Below are positions 17,882-26,213 of a DNA stretch of 39,194 nucleotides, piece by piece. The DNA lies in contig DGLB01000027.1 of the NCBI GenBank assembly GCA_002387845.1, positions 1 through 39,194 of the forward strand, read 5' to 3'. Position 1 is the first letter of the stretch. Each line of letters opens with the position of its first letter. Under the pieces are notes generated by a model, which saw nothing but the letters and a program-made list of their open reading frames with translations, did not search any database and was not told the DNA's origin. The DNA comes from Stenotrophomonas maltophilia. GTDB lineage: Bacteria; Pseudomonadota; Gammaproteobacteria; Xanthomonadales; Xanthomonadaceae. The translations under genes and the position numbers were made by a program.

Positions 17882-18337
17882 ATGACCCGGACGTCTACGT
17901 TCGCACTGCTCACACTCGCTCTCAGCCCTGCGCTGGCCTTTGCTCAATCCGATCGCGAGGTCGCCGAGCAGATGGTCACCCGCTCGGCCAATGTCTGCCC
18001 TGGCCACAGCGCCGAGCGCACCACGCCCACGGTGAAGAAAGTGCCGGTGGGCGCGCTGCGGGTGATGCTGGATCGCGGTCTGGTGATGTGCCCGGACCGT
18101 CGACTTGATGCCGCCGCGCCCGCCGTGTTCTACGGCCGCGTGGGCGTGTTCGCCTGGAATCCGGAGGTGCCCGCAGGTGCCACGGTGATCGTCAAACAGA
18201 TCGACCAGATGACGCGCAAGGACGAGTACCCGGTCGAAACCCTGGTGTGGGATGCCAAGGGAACTGCGTTGACCCAGCAGACCGTGCCGGCGTTCGAGCC
18301 GCGCCCAGGCGCTGCGGTGCTGTACAAGGTGCGCTGA
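17882..18337 (+). CDS. Secreted hypothetical protein
   Basis: A 151-residue protein with a signal peptide (about 1-21, ending LAFA before QSD) and a mature domain with two cysteines (ANVCPGH and VMCPDRR) likely to pair in the periplasm. The family is not recognised. A possible promoter lies upstream (TTGCAA at 17823-17828, poor -10). It is followed by a strong terminator, so it is probably transcribed alone. Confidence 0.75.
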   Translation: MTRTSTFALLTLALSPALAFAQSDREVAEQMVTRSANVCPGHSAERTTPTVKKVPVGALRVMLDRGLVMCPDRRLDAAAPAVFYGRVGVFAWNPEVPAGATVIVKQIDQMTRKDEYPVETLVWDAKGTALTQQTVPAFEPRPGAAVLYKVR

Positions 18338-18344
18338 ACACGTT

Positions 18345-18381
18345 GGCTGCGATTCACATGCTGAATCGCAGCCTGTGTTTT
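18345..18381 (+). terminator. Rho-independent terminator
   Basis: A perfect 12-bp stem (GGCTGCGATTCA / TGAATCGCAGCC) with loop CATGC is followed by TGTGTTTT. It starts 8 bp after the preceding stop codon. Confidence 0.85.
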
Positions 18382-18463
18382 GACTTCGCCTACACCTGAT
18401 TTCACGGTCGCTTGCACAGCGGGTGCCGACACTGGATGCATGTTCCACCGATAGGAGTCGACC

Positions 18464-18826
18464 ATGCAGACCCAACTCAAGATGCTGTGCCTGGGCAGCT
18501 TGCTGGCCTTTTCCACCATTGCTTCGGCGCAGACCTACGGGCCGAAGGACGAAGGTCGCCGCTTCAACGACGGCAGCAAGGTCGTTTGCCACAACGTGGA
18601 AGTGCAGCGAAACAGCAAGGATCCTAATCGTATTGCCGGTACCGCGATCGGTGCCGTGGCCGGTGGTCTGCTGGGTAACCAGGTAGGCGGCGGCAACGGC
18701 AAGAAGGTGGCTACCGTGGCCGGTGCGGTCGCCGGTGGTGCCGCAGGCCGGCACATCCAGGGCAACCAGCAGTCCAAGAACGGTGACCGGGTGGTGGAGC
18801 GCCGTTGTGAGCGGCGTTACCCGTAA
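18464..18826 (+). CDS. Glycine-zipper 2TM domain protein
   Basis: A 120-residue protein with a signal peptide (about 1-22, ending IASA) and a glycine-zipper region (about 60-100: GTAIGAVAGGLLGNQVGGG and VATVAGAVAGGAAGRHIQG) of the Rick_17kDa_Anti / YmgG / SlyB-like type. Such proteins sit in the outer membrane or periplasm and are often stress-induced, but this one has no lipobox. Cysteines at VVCHN and RRCERR may pair. TAGGAG about 8 bp ahead of the ATG supports the start. Confidence 0.85.
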   Translation: MQTQLKMLCLGSLLAFSTIASAQTYGPKDEGRRFNDGSKVVCHNVEVQRNSKDPNRIAGTAIGAVAGGLLGNQVGGGNGKKVATVAGAVAGGAAGRHIQGNQQSKNGDRVVERRCERRYP

Positions 18827-18839
18827 GGTTTGAAACCAG

Positions 18840-18866
18840 ACGGCCGGCGAACAGCCGGCCGTTTTT
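18840..18866. terminator. Bidirectional terminator between convergent genes
   Basis: A 9-bp stem ACGGCCGGC / GCCGGCCGT with loop GAACA and a TTTTT run on the plus strand. It lies between the glycine-zipper gene and the convergent repressor gene, whose stop is at 18866-18868. Confidence 0.85.
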
Positions 18867-19549
18867 CATCGCGTCGGCGGATTACCCGCAATCGTGCGCG
18901 CACCGGTGATGATCATGCGCAACATCTGCGACAGCTGGTCAATCAGCTCGGGATCCTTCTCCGGCGGCTGATCCAGCGCGCTGCCGCCCATCGCGAACAC
19001 CAGTCGGGTGATGGCCTTCGCGACCAGGTGCGGCTCGTGCAGCACCGCACCGTTGTCGGCGGCGGCCAGGCGGATCAGGTCCACGCACAGTTCTTCTTCG
19101 AAGTAATTCAGTTCGCGCTCGACGGCGTGTTTGAACGCGTCCGAACCGGCGCTGCCTTCGCGCAGCATCACGTGCAGCAGGCGGTCGTCCGCACGCAACT
19201 GTTCAAAGAACGTTTCCACCGACACCCGGATCACGCTGCGGTCCGACGAAGCCGCGCGCTGACGGGCCTGGCCGATGATGGTGCGCAGTGAGCGCCCGGC
19301 CAGATCGATCAGGGCGACGGTCAGCTCGTCCATGTCGCGGAACTGCCGATAGAACGAATTCGGGGCAATGCCGGCTTCCCGGGCGACCTCGCGCAGGCTC
19401 AGGGTGGAGACACTGCGGTGCGGGCCGATCAGGGCCAGCGCAGCGGCCAGCAGGTCGTCGCGGGAGATCGCCCCCTTGCGCGCCGGGTGTGTCTCATCCG
19501 CCGCTGATACGGCAAGGTCGGTGGCAGTCAGGGAGGGCTGGGCGGTCAT
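18866..19549 (-). CDS. desT: TetR-family repressor, FabR/DesT-like
   Basis: A 227-residue regulator with an N-terminal HTH (SLREVAREAGIAPNSFYRQFRDMDEL, about residues 50-75) of the FabR/DesT subgroup, followed by a ligand-binding helical domain. DesT of P. aeruginosa senses the saturated/unsaturated acyl-CoA ratio and represses the desaturase genes desCB. The divergent neighbours here are exactly a DesC-like reductase and a DesB-like desaturase, so the same role is inferred. Two ATGs fit: 19549 (MTAQPS) and 19561 (four residues longer); neither has a ribosome-binding site. A TATGAT box overlapping the upper ATG makes 19549 slightly better. Confidence 0.85.
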   Translation of the reverse strand: MTAQPSLTATDLAVSAADETHPARKGAISRDDLLAAALALIGPHRSVSTLSLREVAREAGIAPNSFYRQFRDMDELTVALIDLAGRSLRTIIGQARQRAASSDRSVIRVSVETFFEQLRADDRLLHVMLREGSAGSDAFKHAVERELNYFEEELCVDLIRLAAADNGAVLHEPHLVAKAITRLVFAMGGSALDQPPEKDPELIDQLSQMLRMIITGARTIAGNPPTR

Positions 19550-19576
19550 CAGATGAATCATAGCCGGTCCGGGCGA

Positions 19577-19590
19577 TATACAACTGTATA
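19577..19590. promoter_or_regulatory. Candidate DesT-like operator
   Basis: TATACA-AC-TGTATA is a perfect 6-bp inverted repeat in the 73-bp gap between the divergent repressor and desC-like genes. A related half-site (CCTGTATG) lies just to its right. TATAGT at 19611-19616 is a possible -10 for the desC side, only 6 bp before the ATG. The site is a reasoned candidate for the repressor; it is not the published P. aeruginosa DesT sequence. Confidence 0.5.
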
Positions 19591-19622
19591 CACACCTGTA
19601 TGCTCGGTCGTATAGTGGCGGC

Positions 19623-20705
19623 ATGAACGCTCGAGTCCGTCCCGCTGTCCGTCGCCGCAACCCGCTGCTGCCCCGCAACTGGGTGTCGGAGGAACTGTTC
19701 GATTTCTGGGCGGGGCAGGTGCACCCGCTGTGGACCCTGCGCCGCGCGCGCGCCCGGCTGGTATCGCGCGAGCCGGCCAGCGCCGACGCGGTGACCCTGG
19801 TGCTGCGCCCGAACCGGCACTTCAAGGGCCTGCTGCCGGGTCAGCACGTGAATCTGGGCGTGGAAGTGGAGGGCCGCCGGCTCAGCCGCAGCTACAGCCC
19901 GACCTTGCTGGACGACGGCACCCTGGCGATCACGGTGAAGGCCGTAGCCGGTGGCAGGGTCAGCCAGCATCTGGCCCAGTCCGCGCAGCCGGGCGATGTG
20001 TTCGAGCTGGGTGCGGCGTTTGGCGAGATGACCCTGTCCAAGGCCCCTGCGGCTCCGTTGGTGCTGCTGGCCGCAGGCAGCGGCATCACCCCGATGCGCG
20101 CGCTGCTGCGTCAGCTGGATGCGGCCGGCGCGCCGCGCCGGGTGGATCTGCTCTATTGGGCACAGACCCGCGAGGCGCTGTGCTTCGTGGATGAGTTCGA
20201 TGCCCTGTGCGCGCGCCACCCGAACCTGCGCGTGCATGTGGCGCTGACCCGCGATCCGCAGAACCCCGCGGCTCGCGTGGGCGACTACGATTTCAGCGCG
20301 TTGGGCGATCTGAGCGATGCGCAGGTCATGGCCTGTGGCCCCGCCGGCTTCGTGGAAAGCGCGCGCCTCCGCCTGCAGGGGCAGGTGGCCAGCTTCCAGG
20401 CCGAAGCCTTCAGCCCGCCGGCGGCCAGTGACGTGGCCGCTGAAACCGGCACCGTGCAGGTCGAGCTGCGTCGCAGCGGCCGCACCCTGGAACTCCCCCG
20501 TGGGACCGCACTGCTGGCCGCGCTGGAAGCCGAAGGGCTGCGCCCCGCCAGTGGCTGCCGCATGGGCATCTGCAACACCTGTGTCTGCGGCAAGGTCAGC
20601 GGAGTCACCCGCAACACCCTGACCGGCGAACACGCGGCCGAACCGGCCTCGCAAGTACGGCTGTGCGTGAACAGCGCCAGCACCGATCTGATTCTGGAGC
20701 TTTGA
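19623..20705 (+). CDS. desC: Ferredoxin-type reductase (FAD, NAD(P), 2Fe-2S), partner of the desaturase
   Basis: A 360-residue flavin reductase. FAD domain with R89-S-Y-S92 (RSYSP); NAD(P) domain with GSGITPMRA (152-160); C-terminal plant-type 2Fe-2S domain with C312, C317, C320 and C348 (CX4CX2C...C). This order (FNR-like module, then ferredoxin) matches DesC of P. aeruginosa, which passes electrons to the DesB acyl-CoA desaturase. The desaturase gene begins 2 bp after its stop, so they form one operon. The ATG at 19623 has no ribosome-binding site, and the -10-like box ends 6 bp before it; a leaderless mRNA is possible. Confidence 0.9.
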   Translation: MNARVRPAVRRRNPLLPRNWVSEELFDFWAGQVHPLWTLRRARARLVSREPASADAVTLVLRPNRHFKGLLPGQHVNLGVEVEGRRLSRSYSPTLLDDGTLAITVKAVAGGRVSQHLAQSAQPGDVFELGAAFGEMTLSKAPAAPLVLLAAGSGITPMRALLRQLDAAGAPRRVDLLYWAQTREALCFVDEFDALCARHPNLRVHVALTRDPQNPAARVGDYDFSALGDLSDAQVMACGPAGFVESARLRLQGQVASFQAEAFSPPAASDVAAETGTVQVELRRSGRTLELPRGTALLAALEAEGLRPASGCRMGICNTCVCGKVSGVTRNTLTGEHAAEPASQVRLCVNSASTDLILEL

Positions 20706-20707
20706 GC

Positions 20708-21835
20708 ATGTCTTCCGTGCAAAACCGGGTGTTGTCGGCCAGCGAACTGCAGACCTTCGGCGATGAACTGGACGCGCTGCGCGCGCGCCATGTCGCCACT
20801 CTGGGCGCGGCTGATGCGCGCTACATCCGCCGCGTGGTGGCTGGCGTGCGCTGGACCGGCGTGGCCGGGCGCGCGCTGCTGTTCCTCGGTGCCTTCGTGC
20901 ACAGCGTGCTGATTCCGGCGTGGATTGCCGGTGTGGCGCTGCTGGCCATCTCCAAGATCCTGGAAAACATGGAGCTGGCGCACAACGTCATCCACGGTCA
21001 GTACGACTGGATGGGCGATGCGCAGCTGCAGGGCAGCACCTACGAGTGGGACATCGTCGGCACCGCTGACAACTGGCGCAAGACCCACAACTTCCGCCAC
21101 CACACCTACACCAACGTGCGCGGGCTGGACGATGACATCGGCTACGGCCTGTTGCGCATCTTCCCGGAACAGCGCTGGCGTCCGTTCTACCTGATGCAGC
21201 CGTTCATCGCGGTGGTGTTCGCGCTGCTGTTCGAGTGGGGCATTGCCATCCAGGACCTGAAGGTGGGCCGCTGGTTCGCCGGCAAGATGACCTTCAAGCA
21301 GCTGCTGCGGCAGTCGCGCCCGGTGGGCCGCAAGGTCGGCAAGCAGGTGTTCAAGGACTACATCCTGTTCCCCGCATTGGCCGGCCCGTTCTTCCTGCCG
21401 GTGCTGCTGGGCAACGTGGTCGCCAACCTCATCCGCAACGTGTGGACCTACGTGGTGATCTTCTGCGGCCACTTCACCGCCGACGCGGAGACCTTCTCGA
21501 AGGAATGCGTGCGCGATGAAACGCGCGGCCACTGGTACCTGCGCCAGCTGCGGGGTTCGTCGAACATTGCCGGCGGCAAGGTGATGAACCTGATGACCGG
21601 CAACCTGAGCCACCAGATCGAGCACCACTTCTATCCGGACGTGCCGGCCAACCGGTATGCGGCGATTGCGGTGGAGGTGCGGGAGATCTGCGCCCGTTAC
21701 GGCCAGCATTACAACACCGGTTCGCTGCCGAAGCAGTTCGGTCAGGTTGTGTGGCGCATTCTGCGGCATTCCCTGCCGAGCCGGCCGCGGGTGGTGGTGG
21801 TGCCGGAGCGTACGCCGGTGCCGTCGACGCCGTGA
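20708..21835 (+). CDS. desB: Acyl-CoA / fatty-acid desaturase, DesB-like
   Basis: A 375-residue membrane-bound di-iron desaturase with the three histidine boxes H92-NVI-H96, H127-NFR-H131-H132 and H302-QIE-H306-H307, plus hydrophobic segments between them. It introduces a double bond (most likely delta-9) into saturated acyl chains, adjusting membrane fluidity. Electrons presumably come from the reductase encoded just upstream, and control from the divergent TetR-type repressor. The ATG at 20708 follows the reductase stop directly, with GAGC before it. Confidence 0.9.
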   Translation: MSSVQNRVLSASELQTFGDELDALRARHVATLGAADARYIRRVVAGVRWTGVAGRALLFLGAFVHSVLIPAWIAGVALLAISKILENMELAHNVIHGQYDWMGDAQLQGSTYEWDIVGTADNWRKTHNFRHHTYTNVRGLDDDIGYGLLRIFPEQRWRPFYLMQPFIAVVFALLFEWGIAIQDLKVGRWFAGKMTFKQLLRQSRPVGRKVGKQVFKDYILFPALAGPFFLPVLLGNVVANLIRNVWTYVVIFCGHFTADAETFSKECVRDETRGHWYLRQLRGSSNIAGGKVMNLMTGNLSHQIEHHFYPDVPANRYAAIAVEVREICARYGQHYNTGSLPKQFGQVVWRILRHSLPSRPRVVVVPERTPVPSTP

Positions 21836-21860
21836 TGGGCGATGCGGCACGGGGGTAACC

Positions 21861-21929
21861 GTGGGATGACGCGCATGGCGCGTCGCCATGGGATGCCGAT
21901 GGCGGTGGGATGACGCGCATGGCGTGTCG
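21861..21929. repeat. Two direct copies of a CATGG-centred hairpin
   Basis: A 26-bp sequence, GTGGGATGACGCGCATGGCG followed by C/T-GTCGC, occurs at 21861-21886 and again at 21904-21929 with one clear difference. Each copy contains the palindrome GACGCGC-ATG-GCGCGTC (one mismatch in the second). They lie after the desaturase stop, next to the GTAG pair. Confidence 0.65.
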
Positions 21930-21933
21930 CTAC

Positions 21934-21998
21934 GGTAGAGCGGGGCTTGCCCCGCTGCTGTTTGCGCGGCGCTTTCAGCGGGGCAAGCCCCGCTCTAC
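21934..21998. repeat. GTAG-type (SMAG/REP) inverted pair, supplying a stop codon
   Basis: GTAGAGCGGGGCTTGCCCCGC starts at 21934 and its mirror copy ends with GCTCTAC at 21998. The pair lies between the convergent desaturase and receptor genes. The TAG stop of the minus-strand receptor (21995-21997) is the TAG of the element's own GTAG, so the repeat has entered or replaced the very end of the coding region. Confidence 0.85.
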
Positions 21999-24163
21999 AG
22001 GGACAGCTCCCATTGCAGGCGCCAGGTCGAGGTGATGCGCCGTTCCCTCTGCAGCACCTGCCGCCCCTCGGCGTCCTCGCGTTCCTGCCCGGAAACCCGG
22101 TCCGGGTGCAGCAGGTTGTTGGCGCTCAACCGCAGCTTGCTGCGCGCACTCACCGTCCACAACGCGTAAAGATCCAGCTCGCGCTGCCAACCTTCCCGAT
22201 CGGTCTGCCACACGCTGACACGCGTAGCATCCCCGCTGCGCCACGTATAGCCCACTCCGGTGGTCCAGCGTGGATTGATCCGGTAATCCGCGCCCACTGA
22301 GCCGGTGAACCGCAGCTGCCCGTCCAACCGATTGTTCGGCCCAGGCACGTCCTCCACATCCGAGAAATTGCGGGTCGCGTTCGCGCGCAGCGTCACGGCC
22401 GGTGCCTGCTGCAGCAGGGTGTCCAGCGCAAGCTTGGCATCCATTTCAAGCCCCCAACTGTGCGCGCTGCCGCCATTGCGCGGTGTCGCGACCCATCGCC
22501 CGTCCTGCAGCACCGTTTCGGTGAGCTGCACGTCGCGGATGCGCCGCGCATAGCCACCCACGCTGAGCTGGAGGCCATCCTTGCGCTCGCTTTCGTAGCT
22601 GATATCGACACCCGTGGCCAGCTCCGGACGCAGCGCGGGATTTCCCTGTTCGTCCGGATTCAACGCCCGGTTGTTGGTGGAGGTGTAGGGGCGTGGAATC
22701 AGCGACGCCAGCGTGGGTGCCTTGTAGGTCCGGCTCAGCGCCACCCGGAACTGTCGCGCCTGCGTGCCGGGCAGCTTCCAGAGCGACTGCAGCACCGGAG
22801 AGAGCACGCTGTCCTGCTGCCGCACCGGGGCGAAGCCGCTGCCCGTGCTGAGCGTGTCGATGCGCTCCCAGCGCAGTCCTGCGTACAGCGACCAGCGCGG
22901 CGTCAGTGCCAGTTCGTCCTGGCCGTACACGGCCAGCCGGCGTACGCGCGCGTCGAAGGACAGGTCGCTCACACTGCCCGGCAGGCCCGCAATCGGCACC
23001 AACTGCTGCACCCGCTGCTCGTCGCGCGTGTCCTGGTTGGCGTTCCAGCCCAGTTTGAACGTATGTCGCCCCCAACTGGGAAATGCGTAGTTGCCGGTGC
23101 TGTCGAGGTTGAGCACATCGATGCCGGCATCGGTGTGGTCGTCCAGGTTCTGCGCGCCCTGCGGGTCCTGGCCCTGCTCGCGGTACCGGTAGTCTTCGTG
23201 GTTGCCGCCGAGTGAAAGCCGGGCGCTGAGGCGGCCGCCATCTTCGAGATCACGGCCCCAGTCCGCACTGGCGGAGAACTGCACCAGGTCGATGGCGGTC
23301 TGCTGCTGGTAGGCGCTGTGCAGCAGCGGCGGTCCTTCGAGGGTGTCCCAGTCGATTTCCGTGCGCCGACGGAAGCGGCTGACATCCAGCAGTCCCTGCA
23401 GGGCGAGCGTGTCCCCGGTGCCGAAAGTGAGGTCCATGGATGGTGTCAGGGTCAGCGCGTCGCGCGATCCACGCGCGAGCAGCTGGCTGTCGCGCCGCAC
23501 GACGTGCAGTCCATCGCGGTTGTAGGCATTCTCGGTGGCGGTCTCCTCCACCCGGAAGTCGCGCCGTGAGACACGCGTGGTCAGCGCGTAGCTCTTCTGT
23601 TCCGTCTGCCGGCTGTGTTGCCAGGAGGCCGAAGCCGTACTGCGGCCGTTGAGCGTGTCCCAGCTCAGGCTGGCGCTGTCGCTGTCCTGCTTCGCGCCCG
23701 CGACCAGCACGATGTTGAGGGTGCCGGCGATCGCCTCGCCGCGCAGGTCGGCGGTGGGCGCGCGCAGGATCTCCACCCGTTCCACCATCTCCGGTGTCAG
23801 TGCATCGAGGTCGAATCCGGTCGGGGCCTTCTGGCCGTTGATGAGGATCTGCGTATACCCCGCGCCCAGCCCCCGCAGCGAGATCACGCCGGCGCGACCT
23901 GGCGCGCCCGGCACCACACTCACGCCCGGAAGTCGTTTCAGCGCGTCCAGCAGCGCGGGGTCGCCGTACTGGCGCAGGCTGGCGGCATCGACCACGATGC
24001 GTGTGGCGGTATCGTCGCGCCGCGCATCGTAGCGTGCGGCCTGCACCTGCACGGTATCGAGGTCGGTGGCCTCGGCTGTGGCGGGCGGTGCCGTCTGCGC
24101 CCAGCCCGGCGTGGGCGTCATCAGCGGCAGGAGCAGCAGCATCGTGCTGGATCGGGAGGTCAT
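21995..24163 (-). CDS. TonB-dependent outer-membrane receptor linked to BlaI/M56
   Basis: A 722-residue receptor with a signal peptide (about 1-22, ending GWA), a plug domain (about 50-150: LLDALKRLPGVSVVPGAPGRAG, ISLRGLGAGYTQILINGQ, VERVEILRAPTADLRGEAIAGTLNIVL) and a beta-barrel of the outer_membrane_3-like/CirA type. It ends in WELSL rather than the common terminal Phe, and its stop is provided by the GTAG repeat, so the last residues may be altered. The start at 24163 is chosen for AAGGAT upstream; a TTG at 24187 is also in frame. It lies 102 bp after the M56-M23 gene on the same strand. The substrate is unknown. Confidence 0.88.
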   Translation of the reverse strand: MTSRSSTMLLLLPLMTPTPGWAQTAPPATAEATDLDTVQVQAARYDARRDDTATRIVVDAASLRQYGDPALLDALKRLPGVSVVPGAPGRAGVISLRGLGAGYTQILINGQKAPTGFDLDALTPEMVERVEILRAPTADLRGEAIAGTLNIVLVAGAKQDSDSASLSWDTLNGRSTASASWQHSRQTEQKSYALTTRVSRRDFRVEETATENAYNRDGLHVVRRDSQLLARGSRDALTLTPSMDLTFGTGDTLALQGLLDVSRFRRRTEIDWDTLEGPPLLHSAYQQQTAIDLVQFSASADWGRDLEDGGRLSARLSLGGNHEDYRYREQGQDPQGAQNLDDHTDAGIDVLNLDSTGNYAFPSWGRHTFKLGWNANQDTRDEQRVQQLVPIAGLPGSVSDLSFDARVRRLAVYGQDELALTPRWSLYAGLRWERIDTLSTGSGFAPVRQQDSVLSPVLQSLWKLPGTQARQFRVALSRTYKAPTLASLIPRPYTSTNNRALNPDEQGNPALRPELATGVDISYESERKDGLQLSVGGYARRIRDVQLTETVLQDGRWVATPRNGGSAHSWGLEMDAKLALDTLLQQAPAVTLRANATRNFSDVEDVPGPNNRLDGQLRFTGSVGADYRINPRWTTGVGYTWRSGDATRVSVWQTDREGWQRELDLYALWTVSARSKLRLSANNLLHPDRVSGQEREDAEGRQVLQRERRITSTWRLQWELSL

Positions 24164-24265
24164 GCGGATCATCCTTGGGAGGCGCAACCACGAGGCAACA
24201 GCAGCCCCACCTGTTGCCAGGAAAGCGGTAGGCCAGGTGGAGAAGAAGGCGAGCGGGCGTGCTGC

Positions 24266-25756
24266 TCAGTGCAGGTGGGTCAGGGGATCCCGTCGTTCAC
24301 CGTTGAACAGCAGTTCCATGTGCAGATGCGGACCGGTGACGCGACCACTGCGCCCGCTGCGTGCGATCTGATCGCCGCGGCGCACGGTCTGGCCCACTTT
24401 CAGGTCCGTGCTGTCCAGGTGGGCGTACAGGGTCTGCCAGCCCTGGCCATGGTCGAGCACGACCACCGTGCCATACTGCGGTCCTTCCGGATAACGGTCG
24501 GTCGCGGCGATCACCGTGGCATCGGCAGGCGCGTGCACGGGGGTGCCAACCCGCGCGGCGAAATCGGTGCCGCGGTGCGTGCGCTGGCGCGGGGCACCGG
24601 TATCGCCGTAATGACCGGTGACCCGCATCCGCTCCAGCGGCGCATCGAACGTCATGTTGACGGATGCGGGTGGGGCAGTGGGTTTCGGCGTCGCCAGCGG
24701 GCGAAGCGCCGCCACGGGGGGCATGTGCGGTAGCGGGGCAGGTGACAGCGTGGCGGCCTGCACCACGGCCACGGTGGCTGCAGCGACGGTGCCGACCATC
24801 GCCAGCGCCCAGCGCAGGGCGCGTGGGGGCACAGGCTGCCGTCCACCTTGCAGCATGTGCCGGATACGCAGCTGATGCCCGGCCATGTCGCGGTGGGTGA
24901 GGGCACTGAGCGGGGCGGCCGTGTTGCCGTGCCCGGCCAGACGCAGCGCAATGAGATACGCGCCGGCATACTCGCGCCCGGCACCGGGATCGTCGGCAAG
25001 GGCCAGCGCGTCGCAGCGCAGCTCGGCCGCCAGCTGCACCCGCGCGGCAATCCAGCGCACGAAGGGGTTGAACCATAGCAGCGCACCCACGAGTGCCATC
25101 AGTCCCGCGCGCTGGGGATCGCGCCGCTGCAGGTGCGTGGCTTCGTGGCGCAGGACCAGGCGCAGCTGGCGGTCGCTGAAGTGCTGGAGCGCGTGCACCG
25201 GCAGCAGGATGGTGCGGCGCGGCCAACGCAGTGCGAACGGCGTCATGGCCCGCGACGTGCAGCGCAGCGTGATGCCACCCTGTTCCAGCTGCCGCGCCTG
25301 CTCGCGGCTGAGCGCGCCGGGCCAGTGTGCGTCGGTGATGGGATGCGACTGCCGCTGGATGCGGTGGGCCACGGCCATGCCCTGGAGCAGGCGCAGCATG
25401 ACCACGCTCACGCCTGCCAGCCACGCGCACACCAGCACCGCGCTCAAGGACGGCCAGCCCAGACCGGTGGCGACGGTTATCTCGCCGCCGGCTGCCGGTG
25501 CCTCGCCGCTCAGTGCGACCGGCAAAGGCAGCGCGACGGGCAGTGCGGCCAGCGGTGCAGGAAGGACCCAGACCAAGGCGAGGGCCAGCAGCGGCGGCAC
25601 CACCGCCAGCGCCCAGACGCCCGTCCAGAACGCCGGCGCGGCCGGTGACAGCCGCAACGCGCGCTGCAGCAGCAGACCTGCGCCCCACGCAGCCGCAGCC
25701 AGCACCACACTGCCCAGCAGATGGACCGCCCATCCCTGCAGCGCGATCGCGCTCAT
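24266..25756 (-). CDS. M56 (BlaR1-type) membrane peptidase fused to an M23 endopeptidase domain
   Basis: A 496-residue protein. The N-terminal part has membrane segments (about 10-30, 45-65, 105-125) and a cytosolic M56 zinc site H204-EAT-H208 with E246 as the likely third ligand. A further segment (about 318-336) leads to a periplasmic M23 (LytM-type) domain with H394, D398, H446 and H479 (HRGTDFA, YAHL, GPHLHM), all intact. In BlaR1 the outer domain is a beta-lactam sensor; here it is replaced by a peptidoglycan-hydrolase domain. Its ATG overlaps the BlaI stop (ATGA), so it most likely inactivates that repressor when a wall-related signal is felt. Confidence 0.9.
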   Translation of the reverse strand: MSAIALQGWAVHLLGSVVLAAAAWGAGLLLQRALRLSPAAPAFWTGVWALAVVPPLLALALVWVLPAPLAALPVALPLPVALSGEAPAAGGEITVATGLGWPSLSAVLVCAWLAGVSVVMLRLLQGMAVAHRIQRQSHPITDAHWPGALSREQARQLEQGGITLRCTSRAMTPFALRWPRRTILLPVHALQHFSDRQLRLVLRHEATHLQRRDPQRAGLMALVGALLWFNPFVRWIAARVQLAAELRCDALALADDPGAGREYAGAYLIALRLAGHGNTAAPLSALTHRDMAGHQLRIRHMLQGGRQPVPPRALRWALAMVGTVAAATVAVVQAATLSPAPLPHMPPVAALRPLATPKPTAPPASVNMTFDAPLERMRVTGHYGDTGAPRQRTHRGTDFAARVGTPVHAPADATVIAATDRYPEGPQYGTVVVLDHGQGWQTLYAHLDSTDLKVGQTVRRGDQIARSGRSGRVTGPHLHMELLFNGERRDPLTHLH

Positions 25757-26139
25757 GGGGTGTCCTCCGCGTCGGGTGCCTTCAGCAGCGCTTCCAGCTG
25801 GGTCAGTTCCTGTTCGCTGAGCAGGCGGCTGTCCGCGAACGCCTGTACCGGCAGCGCACCGTCGATCTCCAGCACGCGCCGCGCGAAGTCCGCGCTGAGT
25901 GCGGCCAGCGTGGCGACCTTGCCGACACCGGCCCGGTAGACGTTGAGGCCGTGCTCGGTGGTTTCACTCGCCAGCCCTTTGTCGACCATGCGTTCGAGGG
26001 TCTTGCGGGTGGAGGAGTACGACCAGTCCAGTGAGTCGGCGATGCCGTTGTGCAGCTCGCGGGCACTGCAGGCCTCGAGCCGCCACAGGCACTTGAGCAG
26101 TTCCAGCTCGGCGTTGGAGGGGGTGGGCGGACGGGACAT
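25753..26139 (-). CDS. BlaI/MecI/CopY-family transcriptional repressor
   Basis: A 128-residue winged-helix repressor: NAELELLKCLWRLEACSARELHNGI (about 8-32), SYSSTRKTLERMVDKGL (about 40-56) as recognition helix and wing, and a C-terminal dimerisation helix. In Gram-positives BlaI is cleaved after BlaR1 activation. The start at 26139 is chosen for GAAGGTC 8 bp upstream and normal family length; an ATG at 26169 lies inside the operator. The stop overlaps the start of the M56-M23 gene. Palindromes at 26162-26189 are the likely binding site. Confidence 0.92.
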   Translation of the reverse strand: MSRPPTPSNAELELLKCLWRLEACSARELHNGIADSLDWSYSSTRKTLERMVDKGLASETTEHGLNVYRAGVGKVATLAALSADFARRVLEIDGALPVQAFADSRLLSEQELTQLEALLKAPDAEDTP

Positions 26140-26161
26140 GGCCGGACCTTCGTGGATGCTG

Positions 26162-26189
26162 TGTCGCAAGTGTGCGACACGTGTCGCAC
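26162..26189 (-). promoter_or_regulatory. Palindromic operator upstream of the BlaI-like gene
   Basis: TGTCGCA-AGTG-TGCGACA (26162-26179) overlaps a perfect 18-bp palindrome GTGCGACACGTGTCGCAC (26172-26189), so three TGTCGCA/TGCGACA half-sites occur in a row. It lies between the BlaI start and a TTGACG (-35-like, minus strand 26197-26192), in the spacer of a possible promoter. BlaI operators in other bacteria are TACA-type dyads; this GC-rich version is a candidate for autoregulation. Confidence 0.7.
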
Positions 26190-26213
26190 GTCGTCAACAC
26201 ACCACCAACACCG

